Shown one piece after another: positions 24,504 through 32,823 of a stretch of DNA of 64,000 bases. The position numbers were made by a program, and so were the translations under genes. The DNA is taken from NCBI RefSeq assembly GCF_036108815.1, contig NZ_CP107985.1:4154001-4218000 (forward strand). The letters are read 5' to 3'. Position 1 is the first letter of the stretch; every line of letters starts with the position of its first letter. The notes under the pieces are model-generated. The model saw only the letters and a list, made by a program, of their open reading frames with translations, was not told where the DNA came from and did no database searches. The DNA comes from Streptomyces sp. NBC_00353. Its GTDB lineage: Bacteria; Actinomycetota; Actinomycetes; Streptomycetales; Streptomycetaceae.

Positions 24504-25908
24504 CCCCGCGGAGGACCTCGGCCTGCTCTCCCCGGGGCAGGCCGGGTCACCGGTCGAGGCCGCCACCGGCGACGCCGCGTACGTCCGCGCGATGCTGGAT
24601 GCCGAAGCCGCGCTGACCCGCGCGCAGGCCGCGCTGGGCCTCGCCCCCGTCGCGGCGGCGCGGGCCGTCACGGCGGCGGCCGCCGAGACCGCCCGCTACG
24701 ACGTCCGGGATCTCGCGCTGCGTGCCCGCTCCGGCGGCAACCCCGTCATCCCGCTCGTCGCCGACCTGACCGCGGCCGTCGCCGAGCACGACCGGCAGGC
24801 CGCCGCCCATGTGCACCGCGGCGCCACCAGCCAGGACATCCTGGACACGGCCGCCATGCTGGTCGCCGCCCGCGCTCTGGAACCCGTCCTAGCCGACCTC
24901 GGACGCGCGGCCGACGCCCTGGCGCGGCTCGCCGCCGAGCACCGCGACACACCGATCGCCGGACGCACGCTCACCCAGCACGCCGTGCCCACCACCTTCG
25001 GCCTCAAGGCCGCCGGCTGGCGCTCGCTGGTGCTCGACGCCCACGAACGCCTCGCGGCCGTGCGGGCAGCGCTGCCCGCACAACTCGGCGGAGCGGCGGG
25101 CACCCTGGCGGCCTTTCACGCCTTCGCCGAGGCCCACGGCCCGACCGCCGATCCTGATCCCGGACCGGACCTGGGCCTGCGGCTGCTCGCCGGCTACGCC
25201 GCCGAGACCGGACTGGCCGAGCCCGCGCTGCCCTGGCACACCCTGCGCACCCCCGTCGCCGACCTGGCCGGCGCCCTCGCCTTCACCGCCGGAGCACTGG
25301 GCAAACTCGCGGCGGACGTCCTGCTGCTGTCCCGTACGGAGATCGGCGAACTCGGCGAGGGCAGCGGCGGCGGCTCCTCCGCCATGCCGCACAAGGCCAA
25401 CCCGGTCCGCGCCACGCTGATCGCCGCCGCGGCCCGACAGGTCCCCGCCCTCGCGTCCGTGCTCTACGCCGGGCTCGCCGCCGAGGACGAGCGTCCGGCG
25501 GGCGCCTGGCACGCCGAGTGGCAGCCCCTGCGTCAGGCCCTGCGCCTGGTCGGCGGAGCCGCCCGCGACGCCGCCGAACTGGCCGAAGGCCTGCGCGTCC
25601 ACCCGCGCCGGATGCGGGACAACCTCGATGCCACCGGCGGCCTGATCATCAGCGAGCGGCTCGCCGCGGTGCTGGCGGCCCTGACCGGCCGCGGCGCGGC
25701 CAGGCAGGCGCTGTCCCGGGCCTCCCGCCGCGCCGTCGAGCAGGGCATGGAACTCGACGAGGCCCTCCGGGAGGAGCCCGGCATCGTCGGCGTCCTCCCG
25801 CAGGACCGGCTGCGCGAACTGACCGACCCGACGCGGTACGCGGGCTCCGCGGGCGCCCTCGTGGACCGCGCCCTGCGCCGCACCGGCGCCGCCCGGAACC
25901 CGACCTGA
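24490..25908 (+). CDS. pcaB: 3-carboxy-cis,cis-muconate cycloisomerase
   Basis: A 472-residue member of the fumarase/argininosuccinate lyase superfamily. Signature GGGSSAMPHKANPVR lies near residue 295, with VHRGATSQDILDTA and RTLTQHAVPTTFGLK earlier as the other active-site blocks. It closes 3-carboxymuconate to the gamma-carboxymuconolactone. The TTG start (LPSTDPAEDLG) was chosen because GAGGAG lies 10 bases upstream and no ATG/GTG fits. It overlaps pcaG out of frame. Homologues often start near SPVEAATGD, so the exact N-terminus is uncertain. Confidence 0.93.
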   Translation: MPSTDPAEDLGLLSPGQAGSPVEAATGDAAYVRAMLDAEAALTRAQAALGLAPVAAARAVTAAAAETARYDVRDLALRARSGGNPVIPLVADLTAAVAEHDRQAAAHVHRGATSQDILDTAAMLVAARALEPVLADLGRAADALARLAAEHRDTPIAGRTLTQHAVPTTFGLKAAGWRSLVLDAHERLAAVRAALPAQLGGAAGTLAAFHAFAEAHGPTADPDPGPDLGLRLLAGYAAETGLAEPALPWHTLRTPVADLAGALAFTAGALGKLAADVLLLSRTEIGELGEGSGGGSSAMPHKANPVRATLIAAAARQVPALASVLYAGLAAEDERPAGAWHAEWQPLRQALRLVGGAARDAAELAEGLRVHPRRMRDNLDATGGLIISERLAAVLAALTGRGAARQALSRASRRAVEQGMELDEALREEPGIVGVLPQDRLRELTDPTRYAGSAGALVDRALRRTGAARNPT

Positions 25909-26057
25909 CGCCGCACCGGCGTTGCCCAGGAACCGATCTGACGTGGCGTCGGGCATCGACGGCGCCGGGCAGCCACCCGATGCGCCGACCGGCGGCCGCG
26001 AGCCGTCCGCGACCCACCGCCCGCCGGGCGGCCCCACCACCAGGACGAGGAGACCGC

Positions 26058-27230
26058 ATGAGCACTTCTGCCCCCGCGCAGCGTCTGCTGCACCACCGCG
26101 TGGACGGCCGGGACTCCGCCCCGCCGCTGATCCTGGGCCCGTCGCTCGGCACCTCGCTGGCCGTGTGGGACCCCCAGATCCCGTCGCTGGCCCGGACCCA
26201 CCGAGTGGTGCGCTGGGACCTGCCCGGCCACGGCGGCTCCCCGGCCGGCCTGCTGCCCGAAGGCGGCACCGTCGCCGACCTCGGACAGCTGGTCCTCGGC
26301 CTCGCCGACGCGCTCGGCATCGAGGAGTTCGGCTACGCCGGCATCTCGCTCGGCGGCGCTGTCGGCACCTGGCTCGCGGTGCACCACCCCGAGCGGGTCA
26401 CCTCACTCGCGATCCTCTGCTCCTCGGCCCGCTTCGGCCCGCCGGAGGGCTGGTCCGACCGCGCGGCGCTGGTGCGAGCCGAGGGCACCGGCCCGGTCGC
26501 GGAGACCGCCCCCACCCGCTGGTTCACCCCGTCCTTCGCGGCCACCCCGGCCGCCCGGGCGATGGTCGACGACTTGTCCGCGGCCGATCCCGGGGCCTAC
26601 GCCGGGCTCTGCGACGCACTCGCCGGCCTCGACCTGCGGGCCGAGCTGCCTCGAATCACCGCGCCGACCCTGGTCGTTGCGGGCCGCGAGGACCTGGCGA
26701 CGCCCGTCGCGCACGCCCGCGAGCTGGCCGACGGCATCCCCGGCGCGGCCCTGACCGAGGTGGCGCACGCCGCGCACCTCGCCAACATCGAGCGTCCGGT
26801 GCCCGTACTGGCCGCACTGCTGGGACACTTCGCGGCCGATGCCGCACCGCCTGCCGACGACGCCTCCCGGCACGACGCCGGTATGGCCGTGCGCCGTGCC
26901 GTGCTCGGCGACGAGCACGTCGACCGGGCGATCACCCGCACCACCGACTTCACTGCCGGTTTCCAGGACTTCATCACCCGCTACGCATGGGGTGAGATCT
27001 GGACCCGGCCCGGACTGAGCCGCAGAACCCGCAGCTGCATCACCCTCACCGCGCTGGTGGCCCGCGGCCACCATGAGGAACTGGCGATGCATGTGCGGGC
27101 CGCGCGGCGCAACGGTCTCACTGCGGAGGAGATCCAGGAAGTCCTGCTCCAGTCGGCCGTCTACTGCGGCGTGCCCGCGGCGAACGCCGCTTTCGCCATC
27201 GCGAACCGCATTCTCGAAGAGGAGAACTGA
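26058..27230 (+). CDS. pcaL: Fused 3-oxoadipate enol-lactonase / 4-carboxymuconolactone decarboxylase
   Basis: A 390-residue two-domain fusion. Residues ~1-255 are an alpha/beta-hydrolase (PcaD): GPSLGTSLAVWDPQ oxyanion segment, WDLPGHGGS, nucleophile Ser in YAGISLGGA and His in EVAHAAHLAN. Residues ~275-390 are a carboxymuconolactone decarboxylase domain (PcaC): RRAVLGDEHVDRA, ARGHHEELAMHVRAARRNGLTAEEIQEVLLQ and YCGVPAANAAF. The fusion, known as PcaL in Rhodococcus and Streptomyces, channels the unstable enol-lactone. GAGGAGACCGC precedes the ATG. The 149-bp gap from pcaB is the largest within the operon. Confidence 0.95.
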   Translation: MSTSAPAQRLLHHRVDGRDSAPPLILGPSLGTSLAVWDPQIPSLARTHRVVRWDLPGHGGSPAGLLPEGGTVADLGQLVLGLADALGIEEFGYAGISLGGAVGTWLAVHHPERVTSLAILCSSARFGPPEGWSDRAALVRAEGTGPVAETAPTRWFTPSFAATPAARAMVDDLSAADPGAYAGLCDALAGLDLRAELPRITAPTLVVAGREDLATPVAHARELADGIPGAALTEVAHAAHLANIERPVPVLAALLGHFAADAAPPADDASRHDAGMAVRRAVLGDEHVDRAITRTTDFTAGFQDFITRYAWGEIWTRPGLSRRTRSCITLTALVARGHHEELAMHVRAARRNGLTAEEIQEVLLQSAVYCGVPAANAAFAIANRILEEEN

Positions 27231-27235
27231 CCGCC

Positions 27236-28414
27236 ATGGACCACACCACCGTCGGCATCATCGGCGGCGGCCCCGCGGGGCTGCTGCTCGCCCGGCTCCT
27301 GCACAACTCCGGCATCGACTGCGTCGTTCTGGAGAGCCGGGACCGCACCTACGTCGAGCAGCGCCAGCGCGCAGGCATCCTCGAGCAGAGCACGGTCGAC
27401 GTGCTGCGGGAGTCCGGTGCGGGCGAGCGACTGGACCGCGAGGGTCTGGTCCACGACGGCATCGAGCTGCGCTGGAACCGCCGGGCACAGCGCATCGACT
27501 TCCCGTCGCTCACCGGCGGCCGCAAGGTGTGGGTGTACGCCCAGACCGAGGTCGTCAAGGACCTGATCGCCCTTCAGGTGGCGGACGGCGCCCCGCTGCT
27601 GTTCGAGGCCCAGGTGAATGAGGTCGTCGGAGCCGACACGGACCGGCCCGTCATCCACTACACCCACCAGGGCCGGGACCGGACTCTCGGGTGCGACTAC
27701 GTCGTGGGCTGCGACGGGTTCCACGGCGTGACCCGCAGGGCGGTCCCGGACAGCGTCATGAGCACCTTCGAGCGGGTCTACCCCTACTCGTGGTTCGGCA
27801 TCCTGGCCGACGTCCCGCCGTCCTGCGACGAGCTGATCTACGCCCACTCGCCGCGCGGCTTCGCCCTGCACAGCATGCGCTCCACCACGGTCAGCCGGCT
27901 CTACCTGCAGGTCCCGAACGGCACCGACCCGGCCGACTGGCCGGACGACCGGATATGGGACGAGCTCGACGCCCGTTTCGCGACCGACGGCGACTGGCGG
28001 CTCGAACGCGGCCCGATCACCTCCAAGGCCGTGCTGCCGATGCGCAGCTTCGTCACCGAGCCCATGCGCTGGGGCCGGGTCTTCCTGGCCGGCGACGCCG
28101 CGCACATCGTGCCGCCCACCGGTGCCAAGGGGCTCAACCTCGCGGTCTCCGACGTCGTCGTGCTCGCCCGGGCCTTTGCCCACCTGAAGGACAGCGGCTC
28201 CGCCGAGCTGCTCGACGAGTACTCGGACACCTGTCTGCGCCGGGTGTGGCGCGCGGAGCACTTCTCGTACTTCATGACGACGACCCTGCACACCGACCCG
28301 GGCCAGAGCGAATTCGAGACCCGGCTCCAGGTCTCCCAGCTGGACCGCGTGTCGTCGTCCCGGCACGCGGCCGCGGAGCTCGCCGAGAACTACGCGGGCC
28401 TGCACATCGACTGA
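27236..28414 (+). CDS. pobA: 4-hydroxybenzoate 3-monooxygenase
   Basis: A 392-residue class A flavoprotein hydroxylase. The FAD Rossmann motif is VGIIGGGPAGLLLARLLHNSG, the DG motif is VVGCDGFHGVTRRAVP, and the GD motif is FLAGDAAHIVPPTGAKGLNLAVSD. RQRAGILEQSTVDVLRESG is the PobA-specific segment that contacts the substrate and pyridine nucleotide. It converts 4-hydroxybenzoate to protocatechuate, feeding pcaHG. It starts 5 bp after the pcaL stop, with GAGGAGAAC inside pcaL as ribosome site. Inclusion of pobA in the pca transcript means both substrates enter one operon. Confidence 0.96.
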   Translation: MDHTTVGIIGGGPAGLLLARLLHNSGIDCVVLESRDRTYVEQRQRAGILEQSTVDVLRESGAGERLDREGLVHDGIELRWNRRAQRIDFPSLTGGRKVWVYAQTEVVKDLIALQVADGAPLLFEAQVNEVVGADTDRPVIHYTHQGRDRTLGCDYVVGCDGFHGVTRRAVPDSVMSTFERVYPYSWFGILADVPPSCDELIYAHSPRGFALHSMRSTTVSRLYLQVPNGTDPADWPDDRIWDELDARFATDGDWRLERGPITSKAVLPMRSFVTEPMRWGRVFLAGDAAHIVPPTGAKGLNLAVSDVVVLARAFAHLKDSGSAELLDEYSDTCLRRVWRAEHFSYFMTTTLHTDPGQSEFETRLQVSQLDRVSSSRHAAAELAENYAGLHID

Positions 28415-28432
28415 GCTCCTGCTGACGCAGCG

Positions 28433-28464
28433 GCGGTGCGGGGGCGAAGAGGGCCGCGCACCGC
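28433..28464 (+). terminator. Weak hairpin after pobA
   Basis: 8-bp arms (GCGGTGCG / CGCACCGC) with a 16-nt loop, 18 bases after the stop. It may reduce, not block, transcription into the regulator. Confidence 0.4.
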
Positions 28465-28601
28465 AGGCGTTGCCGGGGCGGGCGCCCCTCACCCCGTCGG
28501 CGCAGGTGGAGCGGGTGCGCAGGGCCCGGCCGCCCCGCGCGACCGCAGGGTCCGACGGGTACGGTTTCCGCACACCCCGGAGGCTCGACGAGGAGGACCG
28601 C

Positions 28602-30296
28602 ATGCCGCATGCCGCGACCGCATCCGAGGCGGACGCCGCAGCACCCGGCGGCGAGCCGGTCGGACCGCTGGAGCGCGGTCTGGCCGTGCTGCGCGCCCTG
28701 GCCGCGCACCCCGGACCGCGGATGCGCCCCGGCGATCTCGTCCGCGCCACCGGCCTGGCACGCTCCACCGTCGACCGCATCGTCACCACCCTCACCCACC
28801 TGGGATATCTGCGCATCGAGGACGACCGCGACGTGTTGCTCGCGCCGCGCCTGATGGAGCTGGGCAATGCCTACCTCACCTGCTGCGGTCTCCCCGACGC
28901 CCTGGAACCGCTCGCCGTCGCGTTGGCCGACGAGCTGGACGAGTCGGTCTCCCTCGCGGTGCCGGACGGCGCCGGGGTGCGGTTCATCAGCCAGTCCACC
29001 CGACGGCGCACCATGGCTCTGGCCTTCCAGATCGGCGACCTGCTGCCCGCGGAGCGGTGCGCCCCGGGTGCCCTCTTCGCCTCCGACTGGAGCCCCGAGC
29101 AGCAAGCTGCCTGGCGCACCCGGCTGCGCGACGACCCCCGTGACGCCGGCTTCCCCGCCGTTCCGCCCCGCCCGGCACCACCGGCCCCCGACGAGGTGGA
29201 GTCGGTCTTCCGGCAGCGGGTGGCCGACGCCCGTAGCGCCGGCTGGGCCGCCGACGACCAGCTGATCGAGCCCGGTCTGGTCGCCGTCGCGGTCCCCGTG
29301 CACGCCCCCGACGGCCGCACGGTGTGCGCGCTCAGCGTGGTCAGTCACACCAGCAGGCACAGCGCCCGGTCGCTGGCCGAGCACGCCCTGCCCCGGCTGC
29401 GGGAGTACGGGGCGCGGATGGAGGCGGCACTGGTCTCCCCCGCACCGGCGGCCACGCCGCCCGTGCCCGGCGGCCCGGACACCTCGCGCGCCACCAAGGC
29501 GGAGCTGGGTCCGGAATTCCTGCAGTCCCTGACCCGGGGGCTGGCCGTGCTCACCGCCCTGGGATCAGCGCCCGGTGGGCTCACCCTGTCCGGCGCCGCG
29601 GAGGCCACCGGCCTGGCCCGCGCCACCGCCCGCCGGGCGCTGCTCTCCCTCCAGCAACTGGGGTACGCGGCCCCTGCCGGTGAAGGACGCCGCTTCACGC
29701 TGCTGCCCACGGTGCTGGAACTGGGCTATGCCCGGCTCTCCCGGCTGACCTTCGCGGAGATCGCGCAGCTCCATCTGGCCCGGCTGGTGGAGCAGGTGCA
29801 CGACTCGGCGTCCGTCGCGGTGCTGGCCGACGACGACATCATGTACGTCGCCCGGGTGCACACCGTACGCATCATGAGTGTCAACATCACGGTCGGCACC
29901 CGCTTCCCGGCGTACGCCACCTCCATGGGCCGGGTGCTGCTTGCCGGTCTGCCCGAGCAGGAGGCGGCCGAGCGGCTGGCCCGCGCCTCGGTGCGGCCGC
30001 TGACACCGTTCACCCGGGTCGACGCCGCCGATCTCGCCGAGGCCGTGGCGCAGGCGCGACGGGACGGTCACGCCCTGGTCGACCAGGAGCTGGAGGAGGG
30101 GCTGCGGTCGATCGCGGTGCCGGTGCACGACCGCACCGGCCGGGTGGTCGCCGCCGTGAATGTCTCCGCCCATGCCAGCCGGGGCACCCTGGACGACGTG
30201 CGTCAGGCGGTGTTGCCCGCGCTCACGGCGGCGGCGGCCGCGATCGAGGAGGACCTGGCGGTCGTGACGGAACGGGTCCGGCTCGCGATCCCCTGA
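28602..30296 (+). CDS. Tandem double IclR-family regulator
   Basis: A 564-residue protein, about twice the usual IclR length. Module 1: winged helix at ~25-85 (GLAVLRALAAHPGPRMRPGDLVRATGLARSTVDRIVTTL) plus effector domain to ~275. Module 2: winged helix at ~305-365 (GLAVLTALGSAPGGLTLSGAAEATGLARATARRALLSL) plus effector domain to the end (FPAYATSMGRVLLAGLP, DQELEEGLRSIAVPVHD). The second module is the closer match to PcaR/PcaU proteins; the first effector domain is less typical. AGGAGG sits before the ATG. Position at the 3' end of the pca genes and the operators upstream of pcaI make it the likely pathway regulator (inference). Confidence 0.9.
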   Translation: MPHAATASEADAAAPGGEPVGPLERGLAVLRALAAHPGPRMRPGDLVRATGLARSTVDRIVTTLTHLGYLRIEDDRDVLLAPRLMELGNAYLTCCGLPDALEPLAVALADELDESVSLAVPDGAGVRFISQSTRRRTMALAFQIGDLLPAERCAPGALFASDWSPEQQAAWRTRLRDDPRDAGFPAVPPRPAPPAPDEVESVFRQRVADARSAGWAADDQLIEPGLVAVAVPVHAPDGRTVCALSVVSHTSRHSARSLAEHALPRLREYGARMEAALVSPAPAATPPVPGGPDTSRATKAELGPEFLQSLTRGLAVLTALGSAPGGLTLSGAAEATGLARATARRALLSLQQLGYAAPAGEGRRFTLLPTVLELGYARLSRLTFAEIAQLHLARLVEQVHDSASVAVLADDDIMYVARVHTVRIMSVNITVGTRFPAYATSMGRVLLAGLPEQEAAERLARASVRPLTPFTRVDAADLAEAVAQARRDGHALVDQELEEGLRSIAVPVHDRTGRVVAAVNVSAHASRGTLDDVRQAVLPALTAAAAAIEEDLAVVTERVRLAIP

Positions 30297-30320
30297 CGGG
30301 CTCTGTCTCCCACCGTCAGG
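30292..30320. terminator. Bidirectional hairpin at convergent stops
   Basis: 8-bp arms CCTGACGG / CCGTCAGG that contain the stop codons of both the IclR-type and HelD-type genes. Confidence 0.55.
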
Positions 30321-32694
30321 TGAGTTCCGTGACCGTTCGCTCCAGCACCGCGGGGGCCGGACCCCCATGGATGATCCCGAGGCGTTGTGTCGCCCGGGTC
30401 AGTGCCACGTACAGGTCGTTCGGACCGCGTGTCGACCGGGCCAGGATCTCCGTCGGATCGGCGATGAGCACCGCGTCGAACTCCAGGCCCTTCGCCTGGC
30501 GCACCCCCAGCACCACCACCCGGCTCTCCAGGTCGGGCTCGTCCCCGTACACCGCGCCCGGGACCGACTCGGCGACCGCGGCGCCCAGTTCGTCACGGCG
30601 GGTGTCAGGTACGAGTACCGCGAGCCGGCCGTCCTCCAGCGCGGCGGCCTCCTTCGCCGCCCGGTCGGCGAGGGTGCGGGCCAGCAGGCCGGGCTCGGTG
30701 CGCATGCGCCACGGCTCCACCCCCGTCTCCCGTACCGAGCGCGGCAGCTGGAGCCCCGGGCCGAGCGACGCGAGAACCTCCGTGGTGGATGCCATGATCT
30801 CGGCGGGGGTGCGGTAGTTGACGGTGAGGGACACCTGCCGCCACCGGTCGCCGACATGCGGGGCGAGCGCGGACGCCCACGAACTGGCACCCGCCGCGTC
30901 GCCGGTCTGCGCGACGTCGCCGACCAGGGTCATGGAGCGGGTCGGGCAGCGTCGCATCAGCAGCCGCCAGGCCATCTGGGACAGCTCCTGCGCCTCGTCG
31001 ACGATGATGTGCCCGAAGACCCAGTCCCGGTCGGCGAAGGCGCGTTCGGCAACGGTCCGGACCATGCGTTCCTCGTGACGGTCGGCGAGCGTCTCGGCGT
31101 CGAGCATGCCCGTGAGGCGCTCCTCGCCCTCACCGTCCTCGTCGTCGCCTGCCGCGAGGTCGAGGACACCCTGCGCGTACGCGACACCCTCCGCCCGTTC
31201 GGCCGCGGCGGCGGCCTCGGCCGCACGGTTGTCCTGACCGAGCAGTTCGGCGGCCTCGTCGAGCAGCGGCACGTCGGCGGCAGTCCAGCCGTCCCCCGTC
31301 GTCCGGTACAACAACTCCCTTTCCGCATCGGCCAGTTCATGCGCTGCCGAAGCGAGCCGCGCACGGTCGCCGTACAGGTCGGTCAGCAGCTGCTGTGCGG
31401 TGAGCGGCGGCCACAGGGCGTCGAGCGCGGCCCGCACGTGGGCGTCGGTGGCGAGCATCCGCCTTACGTCGGCGATGTCCTGCGCCTCGGTCCGTTCCTG
31501 GGCAGCGGCCGAGTCGTCCTCGTCGAGCAGCCCCGGCAGGGCGTCCAGGTCGGCGCGTACGGCACGGTCGAGATCGGCCTCGGCGAGCACCTCGGCGATG
31601 TCCGCCTCCAGCCGGTCGGCGAGGTGGCGGGTGTCCTCGACGGACCGCCGGGCCAGCGCGGCGACGATCTCACGCCGGAAGAGGGGGGCGGCCCTGTTGT
31701 GCGGCAGTCCGGTTGCGCGGGCGGCGTCGGCGGCGCGTACGCACTCCTCGTGGTCGAGGCGGACGACATCGCCGTCGAACTCGACCTCCAGCCCGGTGCC
31801 CGCCGGCACCTGCCGGTCCCGGACCGCCGCCGCGATCACGGCCGCCATCTCCGTACGCCCCTTGAGCTCAGCGGTCTCCCACGGTTCGGTCAGGTCGGCG
31901 CGGACGCCCGGGAACAGCTCGCCGACGGTGGACAGCAGCACGCTGTTCTCGCCGAGACCGGGCAGCACTTGGCCGATGTACCCGATGAAGGTGGGGTTCG
32001 GTCCGACGACCAGCACGCCCCGGGAGGCCAGTTGCCGGTGCGTGTAGAGGAGATACGCGGCCCGGTGGAGCGCGACCGCGGTCTTGCCGGTGCCGGGGCC
32101 GCCCTGCACCACCAGGACCCCGCGACGGTCGGAGCGGATGATCGCGTCCTGCTCGGCCTGGAGCGTGGCAACGATGTCGTGCATGCGGCCGGTGCGGCCG
32201 GCGTCGAGCGAGGCGAGCAGCGCGGCCTCGCCGGTCAGCTCGCCGACCGGCACCCCGTCGCGGTCGAGCACCTCGTCGTCGAGCCGGACGACCCGGTCCC
32301 CGCGGGTGGTGATGTGGCGGCGCTTGCGGACGCCGTGCGGGGCGGCGGGCGTGGCGACGTAGAAGGGGCGGGCGGCGGGTGCGCGCCAGTCCAGCAGCAG
32401 CGGATCGTCGTCGGCGGACTCGGCGGGCAGTCCGACGCGCCCGATGTAGTGCCGATCGCCGTCCCGCAGATCGAGCCGCCCGAAGCAGAGCCCGTTCTCG
32501 GCAGCGTCGTACCGCGCGACCTGCCCGGCGTACCGGGCGGCGGACGCCTCGCGCTCCAGCCGCCCCTGCCGGGTCCCGCCGGTCTCCCGGAGGACGCCGG
32601 TCAGCTGGTTCCGGGCATGGTCGCGGAGGGCTTCCACGCGGGCGTGGAGCATGTCGAGATGGTCCTGCTCGTGTGCGATCTCAGCTGTGGACAA
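30316..32694 (-). CDS. HelD/HelR-type RNA polymerase-associated ATPase
   Basis: A 792-residue UvrD-like superfamily 1 protein. An N-terminal coiled coil (AEIAHEQDHLDMLHARVEALRDHARNQL) precedes the first motor half with Walker A VVQGGPGTGKTAVALHR near residue 205. The Walker B/DEXX motif is HIIVDEAQELSQMAWRLL and the late motifs are SLTVNYRTPAEI and VALTRATQRLGI. The coiled coil and LYTHR/IGQVLPGLGE blocks are those of HelD, which dissociates stalled RNA polymerase. Actinobacterial HelR of this type also displaces rifamycins and gives resistance. The TTG start (LSTAEIAHEQ) is inferred from the conserved N-terminus. It is separated from the upstream resistance gene by a strong terminator. Confidence 0.88.
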   Translation of the reverse strand: MSTAEIAHEQDHLDMLHARVEALRDHARNQLTGVLRETGGTRQGRLEREASAARYAGQVARYDAAENGLCFGRLDLRDGDRHYIGRVGLPAESADDDPLLLDWRAPAARPFYVATPAAPHGVRKRRHITTRGDRVVRLDDEVLDRDGVPVGELTGEAALLASLDAGRTGRMHDIVATLQAEQDAIIRSDRRGVLVVQGGPGTGKTAVALHRAAYLLYTHRQLASRGVLVVGPNPTFIGYIGQVLPGLGENSVLLSTVGELFPGVRADLTEPWETAELKGRTEMAAVIAAAVRDRQVPAGTGLEVEFDGDVVRLDHEECVRAADAARATGLPHNRAAPLFRREIVAALARRSVEDTRHLADRLEADIAEVLAEADLDRAVRADLDALPGLLDEDDSAAAQERTEAQDIADVRRMLATDAHVRAALDALWPPLTAQQLLTDLYGDRARLASAAHELADAERELLYRTTGDGWTAADVPLLDEAAELLGQDNRAAEAAAAAERAEGVAYAQGVLDLAAGDDEDGEGEERLTGMLDAETLADRHEERMVRTVAERAFADRDWVFGHIIVDEAQELSQMAWRLLMRRCPTRSMTLVGDVAQTGDAAGASSWASALAPHVGDRWRQVSLTVNYRTPAEIMASTTEVLASLGPGLQLPRSVRETGVEPWRMRTEPGLLARTLADRAAKEAAALEDGRLAVLVPDTRRDELGAAVAESVPGAVYGDEPDLESRVVVLGVRQAKGLEFDAVLIADPTEILARSTRGPNDLYVALTRATQRLGIIHGGPAPAVLERTVTELT

Positions 32695-32758
32695 CGGTGC
32701 ACTGGCTCCCTGCGGGCGGCGGTGGGCGGCAGCCAAGGGTGCCCTACATCGGGTCGGA

Positions 32759-32807
32759 AGGGGAGCCGCGCAGGTCCGGGGGTACGCCAGACCTGCGCGG
32801 CTCCCCT
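32759..32807 (-). terminator. Strong terminator after the ribosomal protection gene
   Basis: Perfect 18-bp arms starting AGGGGAGCCGCGC, with a 13-nt loop, 17 bases after the stop of the Otr(A)-like gene. It isolates the HelD-type gene from it. Confidence 0.85.
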
Positions 32808-32823
32808 CCCGCCCTGGCACCGG

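Noticed and set aside
32695..32758. Rifamycin-associated element upstream of the HelR-type gene
   Set aside because: I looked for a symmetrical GC-rich promoter element in this gap but see none I can match with confidence; the only strong dyad is the terminator of the upstream gene.
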